Shown: piece by piece, positions 33,816 to 43,515 of the stretch | Layout of the letters: every line of letters begins with the position of its first letter | Numbering within the stretch: position 1 is the stretch's first letter | Source: Isoetes taiwanensis | Taxonomy: Eukaryota > Streptophyta > Lycopodiopsida > Isoetales > Isoetaceae | Assembly: GCA_021234155.1 (NCBI GenBank) | Contig: JAJEKV010000054.1 | Span: 7,708,655-7,772,654, forward strand | Direction: 5' to 3' | DNA: 64,000 nucleotides | Notes under the pieces: model-generated | Seen by the model: the letters and a program-made list of their open reading frames with translations, nothing else | Databases searched by the model: none | What the model was told of the DNA's origin: nothing | Translations under genes and position numbers: made by a program

Positions 33816-36117
33816 TCACCAGTAATCTCCACAAGAGCAGAGTCCATCATCAAAGTGATGGAAACGACTAGCATCCCTAACAACTATTTGCCGACCCGCA
33901 ATCCTTGAAATAAATTTGGTTGCTGAGTGACAGTCAGGGCATGCCCGAAGGTTCTTTATAATCAGAAGTGGGGTTTGGGGAGGAAGGCTGATAATTCCAA
34001 ATGCAATGGCCAGCTTTTCACTGTGGTAGCAAAGCATGTTCTCTTTCTCCTTCTCATCTACATTGTGAAGCACGGATCTTGTGTCAGGCACATATCCTGC
34101 TTCCTTCATCTCCATAGTTAGTCTCTCCAGCTCTGCATAGATTTCATCCTTTTGTGCATGCGAGTCATCTCCAACAAAAAATTTATGCACCTTATTATTG
34201 ACTTCAATTGAGCTCCAACCTGGTTGTTTCTTTAAACCCCTATCTATCATTATCATTCTCACTCTTTCTGCCTCAGACCACATGCCTGCGGCAGAATAAA
34301 TATTTGATAAAGTAACATATGGGCCAGGATCCCCTGGCACCAACTCAAAAACACGATCTGCTAGGCGTCTTCCTCGCTCTACATCAATATGCAATCTGCA
34401 AGCACTAAGCAATGTCGTGCATGATGTAGATGTAGGTTGACCTGCCATATGATTGATCAATTCTTCTGCCTCGTCCAAAAATGCAGCCCGGCTCAGAAGA
34501 TCAATTACACAGGTATAATGCTCTGGTGTCTGTACAATCCCGTACTCAAGGCCTGATCCCATAAGGCATAGACATCCCTGATCTATCAAACCAGTGTGGC
34601 AACATGCAGTAAGGAACCCAACAATTGTGACCTTGGTTGGCCTTATCCCTTCCAGTTGCATTTGCTGGAAAAGTTGAAGAGCTTCCTTGAAATGGCCATG
34701 CTGCGCATATGCTGTAATCATGGCATCCCATGAGATGGCATCACGTTTAGAGATCTTTTCAAAAATCTTCCATGCATTTTCTGCGTTTCCACATTTCCCA
34801 TAAAAGTTTAAAATGGAAGTTGCCAACATTGCATCTGACTCAAGAGCATGAACATTTTGTCCTTCTGCGACTGCTGCCTCAGAGGCACAAGCATCAAGAA
34901 TACAAATAAAGCTAACTTTATTACTTCACGCCTTCAATCTGCATTTGTTGAAAGAGCTGGAGCACATCATTGATATACCCATGATGTGCACATGCTGTAA
35001 TTATAGCATTCCATGAAATTATATTTCTATTAAAGATCGTAGCAAATACTTGTCGTGCATAATTTGGAGCCCCACATTTTCCATACATACTAACAAGGGC
35101 AGTCCCTACAAAGATATCTGTAGCAAAACCAAACTCTAATATCCATGAATGCAGGAGCTTCCCATCGGCAAGAGCATCCTCCCTATCACATGCATCTAGA
35201 ATACTGACAAAGCTAACTTTGTCTGGCGATATGCCAAGGGGTTGCATTTCTTGAAATAGTCTAATCGATTCTTTGGAGTATGAATGTTGTGCATATGCAG
35301 TTAAAATAGCAGTCCATGTCACCACATTTTTCACTGGCATAAGGTCAAATACCATTCTGACAAAATCAAGGCTCTCACACTTGGTGTACATATTGAGAAG
35401 TGTATTTCCTACTGTAACATCTGTCCAATTTTGGGTACCCAAGACAAGTGAATGCAGCCGTTTACCTTCAGCCAAGGCTGCTTGAGTACCCAAAGCATCA
35501 AATATACTGACAAAAGTAACTATGTCTGGCACTTGCTCTTCCAATTGCATGTCATGAAATAATTTAATTGCACCAATGTCGTGCCCATTCTGTGCATATG
35601 CTGCAATTAATGTATTCCAGGAGATAAGATCTCGCTCAGGTATTCTGTCAAAGACATTTTGAGCTTCTTCAACATTCCCAAACCGTGAATAAACCCCAAT
35701 CATAATATTCCAAGAGAATATATTCCTATTATGCATACCCTCAAAAACGGTTTTAGCACTATCTAAGTTCCCACAATTGCCATACATTTGGACAAGAAGA
35801 TTTCCAATAAACCTATCCCTCTGGTACCCATTCTCGATAACAAGGGCATGAAGCCTCTTGCCTTCTGACAGCCTTTTTGAACAGTTACATTTCCTCAACA
35901 AAGACACATAACATGTTTTAATATGGAATACTTGAGCATCAATGTGTTTCTCTCTACTATTAATGGAATATCTAGGAAGAGATGGATTCCTTACCTGTAC
36001 CGTGTCTGTCCATGTTGAGCAAGTACTTGATTCACCGTAGTCATGTTGTGCGATAGTGCTGAAACTGCTGCTCGATTTTGGGTTGATGAGAAATAGGAAA
36101 TATGCTACTATGGGCAT
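33816..36117 (-). pseudogene. DYW-type PPR RNA-editing factor, split by a two-base loss
   Basis: PLS-class pentatricopeptide repeat proteins with a DYW domain carry out C-to-U editing of organelle RNA. The minus strand encodes, from M at 36117, an N-terminal stretch that could be a targeting peptide and then P, L and S repeats (many W-N-x-x-I-x-A-Y-A-Q-x-G blocks), stopping after E-G-V-K at 34921. The second part (34829-33816) continues repeats, then E1/E2-like sequence, then DYW: H-S-E (zinc/catalytic H-x-E, here H-S-E-K-L-A), C-P-D-C, and the exact C-terminus C-G-D-Y-W. Between them, 34830-34920 encodes the expected repeat sequence ([11 protein letters not shown]) in a frame two bases out. 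A Pro codon appears reduced to one base, creating TAA-TAA. Joined, it would be about 765 residues with no intron, normal for the family. It may be a pseudogene, an assembly error, or two ORFs. Confidence 0.85.
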
Positions 36118-36331
36118 CCTTTCATAGCGATGTAAGATGAAATGCTTCTATGGGCGAGAGGTCAAGACGGAAGCATTCCGGCCGTATTCTCTTTTTTTTT
36201 TTGGCATCACAAATAACTTGCTGACAACAAATTCCAGGAGAAAATTTTAACTAGCCATGCAACAAATCCTGCTCAGAAGATGCCTGGAAAATATTTAACA
36301 GCTGCAACAAATCAAAGGTTGTAGTATGGAA
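36118..36331. other. 5' flank of the PPR gene
   Basis: Short region upstream of the PPR start (minus strand). It contains a T run near 36190. No promoter element is convincing. Confidence 0.3.
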
Positions 36332-36470
36332 TATTAGGCCGGGCAGTTGCTTGAGGCTATGAAAGAGCACATATTACCAGACACATTAATCTTTGTTTGT
36401 GTTCTTCATGCATGTGCCAACCTAGAAGACTTCACAACGGGAAAATTAATTCATGGATGTACTATTCTGG
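36332..36470 (+). pseudogene. PPR fragment on the opposite strand
   Basis: One open frame reads Q-L-L-E-A-M-K-E-H then P-D-T-L-I-F-V-C-V-L-H-A-C-A-N-L-E-D and T-G-K-L-I-H-G. This is the join between two PPR motifs of the P/L/S type (x-P-D-x-x-T-F-x-x-L-x-A-C-A-x-L, G-K-x-I-H). Nothing before or after matches, so it is a single-motif scrap. It lies head-to-head with the large PPR gene and is a different sequence from it. Confidence 0.7.
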
Positions 36471-36979
36471 TAAGACTGAGGCCTTTACTTACGTAGGCAG
36501 GCACGTATGGATATGTATGTCAAGCACTGCAGTTTCATGAAATGCATCATGAAATGCAGTGAGGCCGTTTCAAAATTATTCGGAACTTTTTGTAGCAATG
36601 CAACATAAGCATGTCACTTTTAACGTAACATGTATTGCCATTCTGACAGGTCTTATGAGTGTGCCTGCTCAAACAAAGCAAGTATAAATGTTAACAATAA
36701 GAATAGATTGAAATCCAGAAGCAAAAGTTCTCACATGTGTTTGCTTTTTGTATTGATCTATGACAAATTTTTTCAAACCTGTATAATTTGTACTTGCTGG
36801 ATCTTCATATAGGGGAGGTTCAAGGATACTATACCACTCAAATCTCCATACTTTTGTAAAATTACAAAACTAAAAACTTGGATGCATACTACAATGCATT
36901 AAGCATTAGATACATCAATCATAAACCAATATGTCTTAGAAGCTCTACAAGCAGAAGTGCAGAGTATTCAATGGGACAC
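36471..36979. other. No supported gene
   Basis: AT-rich. It holds a nearby repeat of CATGAAATGCA(T/G) words at about 36536-36562 and nothing else. Confidence 0.35.
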
Positions 36980-37089
36980 ATTCGTTTTACTGCCCCCCTC
37001 CCCTGCACGTGGCACAGATCCAGGCCATACAATCTGCAAAATCAAGGGCTGATATCTGTGCACGTCAGAGGGGGGCCAGTAAAACGAAT
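36980..37089. ncRNA. Second fold-back hairpin (MITE or MIRNA-like)
   Basis: Arms of about 37-40 bases pair: ATTCGTTTTACTG at 36980 with CAGTAAAACGAAT ending at 37089, then a C-run against a G-run with small slips, then CACGT(G)GCACAGAT against ATCTGTGCACGT. The loop is about 34 bases. The arm quality is high and the flanks do not extend the pairing. I see no known miRNA. Type is provisional. Confidence 0.4.
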
Positions 37090-38174
37090 TCTAGCCTATT
37101 CAACGGTCAGGTCTAATGCGCAACATGCACACAAAAGTTGGCAAATATTGAATTCAGGTTCATATATATTTGAAATTTTGCACCAACGGATATGGTAACA
37201 TGGCCGGCAAGGATAAGACACCGATGCTAAACAAGGAGTCAATATAATGCAGTCCAACTATTCCACTATATGCATTTTGACAACATAGAACCAAACAAAC
37301 TTGTATATTTATCCTATGTTTGGAAGTCTACTCTGGGTTATAGGAACGAATTCTCAACATGAGCATAAGGATATTATCCTTGCCAACCAGTTAATATGCA
37401 AGCAAGTGTGGCTTCTTAATACATGCTGAAGAATTTTTTTTGGAAAACAGAACTGAATGTTACTGAATTTAAGGCATGCCAAATTTTAAGTACACAGAGA
37501 CTTCTAGAATTTGCCAAACTTGGAAGCAAGATCCACAAAATAGATCTATATCTTTTAAAGAATTACCAATAGATCTATATCTGTAGTATGAAATCTGCTC
37601 CAAGAGGATGGAGTTCTTCTAATGAATAAATTAGATTGTCAATTCAATAATGCCTGCCAAAAGTGTGAGTGGAAGACATACCAGGACCCATGTGTTGCAA
37701 AGGTCGTAATAGCTACAATGCTTTGGACCCGTTGGTGACCACATCTTCGCCTGCGTCATTCTGTGCCATAAACCAAAGGTTTGAAACATAGATGAAAACC
37801 TTCTACTTTAAAACTATGACAAAAACTGTTCTGAACATGCCCGCCACCATAACCAATAGCTACATATAATTAACGTAGGATATAGCAATCTGACCTCTTG
37901 AGGACATCACCAGAAGAGCTCGATTCTAAACTTCTATCGAAGGTGATCACAGATGATCGAAGAGGAACTTCTGCAATTTTTTGGAGCTTAAAAAAGTGAG
38001 TCCAGCATAGACTGAAATGAGTTTTTAAAGACGAACACAAAACAAGAACAAAAAAAAAAGGGAACAGGACTTCGGGAGGCCAACCTGTTGCCGCACGCAA
38101 AGAATTATTAGCACTGGTAGCAGGCTTGCTGACATGGGTGTCGACGTGGACAGAATTGCACGAAATTGTATACC
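37090..38174. other. No supported gene
   Basis: Only short frames, all without domains. The word AATAGATCTATATCT occurs twice close together, at about 37540 and 37568. Confidence 0.35.
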
Positions 38175-38452
38175 TCAAGTTAGGGCGTAAGGTTGTGAAC
38201 TTCGGTGCCATGTGATGGGATTGTGCTCTGGTTGGTTCGTTGGAATGATCTTGTAGCCTAGAGTTGTTGTAGCCTAGAGTTGTGTAGAATGTGGCTTGTT
38301 TTGTGGATGTGGCTAGTTCGATGATGTATGTGCATATGCCATTAACTTTATATCCGGATCTGGCTGCATAAAAAAAGCAGGAAAAATAGAAAACGTAAAG
38401 AAAAAGTTAACTTAGTGCCTCGCAGACTGCAAATGATGGAATCATGCGAGCT
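38175..38452 (+). repeat. Dispersed repeat, copy B
   Basis: Inverted partner of the repeat at 28506-28765, about 9.4 kb away. It carries a 16-base tandem duplication (TTGTAGCCTAGAGTTG twice, about 38250-38282) that the other copy lacks. Confidence 0.85.
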
Positions 38453-39351
38453 GCCGGTAAAAACTATGTGATGCACTTCTGGGCTCAAATTGCTTGGAAT
38501 ACTGCATGAAAACTTTGATGCATGAACTATGGTGCAACTTCATAACAAATTTTTAATGGCTTATCCTCCTTCATGTCACTTATTAACTAAGTCCAATGTC
38601 CATCTGTGCTTCTGCAACCGCCAAAGGAGATCGGGATCAACATTGTTAGGCATGTCAACAATTGTATCTATTGGTATCCATTTTGATGGTAGCTTGGCAG
38701 ATGCACGACTAAGGTGAAGAGCTTGATATCTGGTGTTTGGAAATAGCTTAATATGCAGCATTTGCACTAGCAAATGGAACCTGGACCTGCCAAAGTATTC
38801 TTAATATCATCGATGTTCTCAAAAAATGCCTAAGCTATATTTCTTCATGGAATATTATGATCATAAACACGGTAAATTTGAAGGTGCCACGTAGCCGTCT
38901 TCCCAAATGCATTTTTATGCAATTAACTTGACAAAGATTCATAATTCATGTATAAAAAACGTTCTGATGTAGAAGTAAAGGGCTTGTAGTTACATTTATG
39001 TGTGCCATCAGTGAAGATGTTTTAGCATATTTCAGACCTGCTTTTGTGTTTTCTACAACAACAGATTCAGACAAGTTGGTATTATTTTCTAGGTTTGTGG
39101 GGTTGGAAAGATCTTTTGAACTTGCCTTGTGATGCTTTTCTTCTCTCAGAAGGATGGTTCTCCGGTTCTCAATACAATCAGGTCACAACCTATTTTCTTA
39201 GTTGTATAGCATTGATTGCATATGAACAATTTTATTATCTAGTGTATTTTCTAGAGTTTGTTGGTCATTTCTAGCTTTGCAAATGCTACGTCAAATGTGT
39301 CATTGCAGCCAATGCAATTTGGAGACTTGCCTCCTTGGGCTGTAGATTTAT
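38453..39351. other. No supported gene
   Basis: Left flank of the LTR element. Short frames only. The five bases next to the LTR are TTTAT, the expected left half of a target-site duplication whose partner is not in the window. Confidence 0.35.
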
Positions 39352-40968
39352 TGTGACGTTCCAGCATAATATATGTCCCGTATACGTATATTATACTGCC
39401 ACGTCACCCGTACATGTCACGAATGACATGTACTTGGAGGTTGTAGCAGGTTGCACCTAGGGGGCAAGGGTTGCACCTAGGGGGCAACTTTGAATATTGT
39501 GCATGTTAAATAAACATACACAATTAATAACCCCATGGGCCCCATTGCCAAATGGCTAAACCCCATTTGCCAATGTTTTAACCTAACTCTAAGGGTTTCT
39601 ATATAAGGGTTTTCCCCTTAAACCCTAAACCCTTTTCGTTCCTTGCATTTTAGAGTTTCCATAGAGCTCCTTTCCCTTTTCGCATTTAGGGTTCTCTTGA
39701 GCCATTTCGGCCAAGTCAAGACCCCATTTCGCATTGCTCGGCCCTGCAAAGCCGTCTTTGCACAACAGATCATCGAGTAGCAGCCATCTTCAGCGAGATC
39801 AGAGACATGGATGCGTTCCGAGGAGCCGGAGCGGGTCAAGGACCAGGTATCTAGTCATTCTGTTGTGCAATGCCGTCTTTGGGCTAGGCAGTGAGGTAGT
39901 TTAGCATATTCACTCAGCCATAGAGGCCTTATAGATCCCAAGATCATAAGCCTTAACTAAGGAACCTAACTCTGTTGTTTAGGTAGATAGATTAGATGAT
40001 AATCTTCATTTCAAGTTCTGTGATGATGTTGATATTTCATTCTGTGACCTCCATGTATTGGGAAGGGGGGTAGAGACCCTAGCAGCCTTGTAGAAGATGA
40101 TCCTAGAATAGTATCATTCATTAGTGCCCAATTGTTGCGGCCTGTACACAGGAGCCCACCGGGTTGAAGGTGGAGGAACCAGACCGGCAGACAAGGAGGT
40201 ACTTGTCCCAACACAGATCAATCCCTCTGGTGTGTAAAGCCTACCAGGGATTCTAGTGAGCTAGGTCTAATGCCTTGTCACTGCGTGTGGGCAAGGCATG
40301 GGCTCGACACCCGTGGAGTGATGCGTCACTCTCCATTGGGTTCAAGTCGAATAAGGGCAGTGGCCCTCTAGCCACCTGTGTTGAGCATGGAAGCCTCTGG
40401 GGGAAGGGTGACCTTCCTCCTGCCTCATCGAGGCTGGGGAGATGCAACCCAGTAGTAGCCCTCTTGGCTATATACCCGGCAGGCTACGGTCCAGTCCCAA
40501 TACTTATCAATCCACTCTGCAAAGTGTGTACAGGAGGGGCGGATGGAGTGGACTACCCAACAGCCATGTTCCTTTGCCAGCCAAATCCATTGCCATGAAT
40601 TCTGTCTGCAATGACTTCTGGAGGCCAAGCTGTCAGTCGAACCCCCTTGAGTCAGAGCCCCGGGTAGGATTCCCTCGTTGATATTAATCATATTGAAGAT
40701 GTTGTATATGTGATGATGATGATATGTTCACTCTTCGAGGTGATTGTATTTATATACTGTTAGTTTGTGCTCATGTTTGTTTATTCACGCTTCCGCAGAT
40801 AGGTCGACCCGATGGGAGACAGGTGAATGACACATCCATTCTTCCCTTGCTGACTCATTCCACTAGGAGTGGAGTCAGGTGGATGGCCCCTGCCAGTGTA
40901 GCTGCCAGGGGGAATGCTCCTCCTTCGGATACGATGTGTGCATCGTATAAGGAGTAGGGGACGTCACA
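39352..40968 (+). repeat. 5' LTR, 1617 bp, with exact TGTGACGT...ACGTCACA ends
   Basis: The first eight bases (TGTGACGT) and the last eight (ACGTCACA) are exact inverted complements, and a PBS begins one base after the end. A TATA-like TATATAAGG at about 39599-39607 lies 250 bp in and is followed by a leader with CCCTAAA words. It carries a tandem pair of TTGCACCTAGGGGGCAA (39451-39467, 39471-39487). Frames inside (for example 40275-40598) look like LTR by-products. No 3' LTR is in the window. Confidence 0.85.
39599..39607 (+). promoter_or_regulatory. LTR TATA box
   Basis: TATATAAGG within the 5' LTR, in a context (CCCCTTAAACCCTAAACCC just downstream) typical of an LTR promoter. Transcription would start roughly 30 bases further right. 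Inferred from position only. Confidence 0.5.
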
Positions 40969-40969
40969 G

Positions 40970-40981
40970 TGGTATCAGAGC
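40970..40981 (+). other. Primer-binding site, initiator tRNA-Met type
   Basis: TGGTATCAGAGC, one base after the LTR end. It sets the plus orientation of the element and proves that the 1617-bp block is a 5' LTR followed by internal DNA, not a solo LTR. Confidence 0.9.
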
Positions 40982-41187
40982 ATGATCTTGGTAGACCAAG
41001 ATCAAGCACTGACCATTTTTCCCATAGGACTAACAGTAGATTCAAGCCTTGGGAAATGGCCACCCAAGCAGGAACCTCAAAAATTGGAAAATTTTTTCCA
41101 ATTTCTAGTGTAGAGAATAGGCTAATGCGCAGTTAGTAATAAATTTTAGTAGTAACTCAATCTGAAATGGCTAAAAAGAGGTAACTC

Positions 41188-41438
41188 CTCACAGAGTGCG
41201 CCCAGGCCAAATCCATTTGGAATCCAAATTGATCCTGGCGCACTGTGTGAGTGGTGGACCCATGTTGACCTAGTTAGACGTATAATTTAGCTAAACTAAT
41301 GGTACAGTTCAGCTTATCTCATTGATTCTAGCTAGTTTTGCATGTTATAACACTAAGAAACCCCTTGTAAATTGAAAATTGGACCCAAAAAGAGGTGACC
41401 CCTCACAGAGTGCGCCCAGGCTGGCGCACTGTGTGAGT
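41188..41438 (+). repeat. Two related stem-loops in the retroelement leader
   Basis: The arms TCACAGAGTGCGCC and GGCGCACTGTGTGA (14 bp, one mismatch) occur twice: at 41189-41202 with 41237-41250, and at 41403-41416 with 41423-41436. Flanks are also repeated (GGT-A/G-AC-T/C-CC before, GTGGTGGA after). Loops differ: 34 bases versus 6. They lie between the PBS and the first ORF, where packaging or translation signals of LTR elements reside. Confidence 0.8.
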
Positions 41439-41662
41439 GGTGGATGCTTTTTGGCTAAATAAACCTAATGTACCCCTCAGATCTTCACTAATACCTTCTA
41501 GATTGGGCCAATATGGAATTGCAGGTCCAAACCCTAAATTTCCCCTACCTATAAATAGAAAATTAGGGTTCCTCATTTGTCCCCAGCGCCTTTGGAGAAC
41601 AGCTTGTCCCAGAAAACGATCTTTAGGCGCCCGAGCTCGGAATTCTTCAAACAAACAAAGAC

Positions 41663-42031
41663 ATGGCCCGCACCAAACAGACCGCCCGAAAGGTAGTGCC
41701 CCCTGGATATGTCAGCGCCCAAGAGCGAGCAGCTCAACAGAAGGCCCGACGGACTCAAGAGCGAGCCGAGTGGGATCACGAAGAGCAGGAGGCCCAACCT
41801 AACCCAGATACACAGGAGGAGACCCCTGAGCACCAGGAGGAAGCCCCTGAGCACCAGAAGGAGGAGCGGCCGCAAGGCCTTGAAGAGGTAGCAGAAGAGC
41901 TTACAGCGAAAGAAGCTGCAGAGTTGCTGCAGAGGGAGCTCGAGAGAGAGCTCTTCAAGGACTCTAACGAGGAAGAATTCTGGATAAGACTTTTCAATCT
42001 TCTAGGTAAGTCCATATTGTTTGGCTCTTAA
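41663..42031 (+). CDS. Gag-position ORF with a histone H3-identical N-terminus
   Basis: First long ORF after the LTR and PBS (122 codons, start in the favourable context AGACATGG). After Met, which plant aminopeptidase should remove before Ala, residues 1-9 are ARTKQTARK, identical to histone H3 A1-K9. From residue 10 (Val-Val-Pro-Pro) no H3 similarity remains; the H3 phospho-Ser10 is absent. The rest is highly charged: a Gln/Arg segment, a Glu/Pro/His part with an imperfect repeat (E-T-P-E-H-Q-E-E / E-A-P-E-H-Q-K-E-E) and a Glu/Leu-rich, coiled-coil-like stretch (about residues 74-105). There is no zinc knuckle. A strong donor-like site (TAG then GTAAGT at 42006) cuts the ORF, so the protein could be spliced there. 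It may be a Gag N-terminus, an accessory protein, or a captured host exon. Confidence 0.6.
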   Translation: MARTKQTARKVVPPGYVSAQERAAQQKARRTQERAEWDHEEQEAQPNPDTQEETPEHQEEAPEHQKEERPQGLEEVAEELTAKEAAELLQRELERELFKDSNEEEFWIRLFNLLGKSILFGS

Positions 42032-42100
42032 TAGTACTTTCTAATGTTCTCGGAAACTCCATGATTTGAAGTAAGTATCAACGAATTTTTGAGGCATTAG

Positions 42101-42340
42101 GGGGTATATAGCAAGTCTGGTAGCCATCTACATGATCATGCCCATGCTAAGAGTGAAGAAAAAGTACCTGTACTGGACTCTGTAGAGGCCCATATAATGC
42201 ATAATGATAAACGTGAGCATTTTCGGACTAACAAGTCTGACTTATCTCAGAGATTTTAACCCCCAGCATGAACATATGATTCAACCCTACTTGCAGCATT
42301 ATGACGTATCCCCAGGATTGGTTCGAGCACAGGATTGATT
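42101..42340 (+). pseudogene. Coding-like continuation downstream of the H3-tail ORF
   Basis: From the AG at 42100 a frame reads G-V-Y-S-K-S-G-S-H-L-H-D-H-A-H-A-K-S-E-E-K through D-L-S-Q-R, and after a one-base shift Q-H-E-H-M-I-Q-P-Y-L-Q-H-Y-D-V. The composition is protein-like and it may be exon 2 of the ORF upstream. The phase does not join the donor at 42006 exactly, so a base has been lost or gained, or the splice sites differ. Family unknown. No zinc knuckle or pol domain follows before the Helitron end. Confidence 0.35.
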
Positions 42341-42423
42341 CATAAGGGATGCGCAATGTAAGATTCATATATTAATATCAACACATAGATTTTGTTTTGC
42401 TAAGATTCGTATATTAATACATA

Positions 42424-42452
42424 CTAGTAACGGGTGCCCGGCGTTGCCGGGC
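42424..42452 (-). mobile_element. Helitron-like 3' terminus (body extends to higher coordinates)
   Basis: Minus strand: a perfect hairpin GCCCGGC-AAC-GCCGGGC (42452-42436), then ACCCGTTA and the terminal CTAG (42427-42424), followed by T. A GC hairpin of about 17 bases 8-12 bases before CTRR, inserted next to T, is the Helitron 3' signature. The 5' TC end and any Rep/helicase were not found, so the element length is unknown. Confidence 0.6.
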
Positions 42453-43515
42453 ATAAATACTATTCTATTGTAGGAATTGAATTAATTCATTGCCTTATTG
42501 CATTTGGATAATTAGTTATTTCTTGTAGGTGTCCTATGGATTCCTATGATTCTATTGAGTTGTATAAATGTACACTGAAATGAACATTTGCATGTGCATA
42601 GTTATGTGGCCATATCAATTTTAGTGTGACATCAATTTTGAGCTCTACTGGTCCTAAGCGTGCCTTTAAAGCGTACTAATTGCTAGAAATTGTAAAATTT
42701 GTGAGATGGGGAGTCGTAAAATAATCTACATTCTTACTGGCATGCTTGTTTCGCACATTCTGAAGGTAAATAAGAACAGAATGGAAAAAAGAAAAATGAA
42801 AGTTAGAGAAGAGAATGGAAATGGAAAGATCTTAATCTCTTAAAATATACTTCCTTCCTTCCTTCCTTCCTTAAAATGTATGATGTTATCATGCCTATTA
42901 TAAGTCACTAATCCCATTCTTTTCATCCCATTGTCAAGGACTATATGTTATCTAGTGCTAGCATTCTCACCCTATCTTACACTTGTTCGTTAGGAAAACT
43001 TTAATTAGGTTGGAGTGATGAGAGGATAAGCAAAGCATTGGGCACATGGGTCACGGATTTTGTCTTAAATGGTAAATTGTCTAATTTGATATGGAGCACC
43101 AATCCTTGTAACCGTGCTTTGCGCGTTGGCCCGCATTCCCATTCAGAAAGAAGCCCAAAAGAGTTTTTTTTTATCCGGAACACTTACGAATGTCATTCCA
43201 AGTATTTCCTTTCACTCGTAGCATTTCACTAACACTAATGTTATTGTTATTCTGGTCGAAAATCCAAATAAAAATCACATTACAAATCCTGTTGGAAAAG
43301 AAACGCTGATTAAGTTAAGCTTTAGGATTATGGAGCTTAGCTCTAAATGTATTGCTTGCACCTTAGTGGTTTGTAGCCCCTCTTTAACTAATCTCTCCTT
43401 AGCCAAAGCAAAATGGTGATCCTCCACAGACTCACATAACGGTGATATATTTGCCTTCTGAAAAAGGTGTTAAAATGAAGGCTTCGCAAATTTGTTACAC
43501 ATGTCAAACCTTCTA
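42453..43515. other. Helitron-side stretch; no gene
   Basis: AT-rich, presumably including the Helitron body. It holds a (CTTC)n microsatellite at 42850-42872. A plus frame at 43038-43232 has no domain. Confidence 0.35.

Noticed and set aside
40275..40598. 107-codon ORF inside the LTR
   Set aside because: It lies within the bounded LTR, with open frames on the other strand as well. LTRs of this size often hold chance ORFs.
41663..41692. A real histone H3 gene at the H3-like start
   Set aside because: Identity ends at residue 9, with no histone fold afterwards. It is kept as a mimic or captured tail, not a histone gene.
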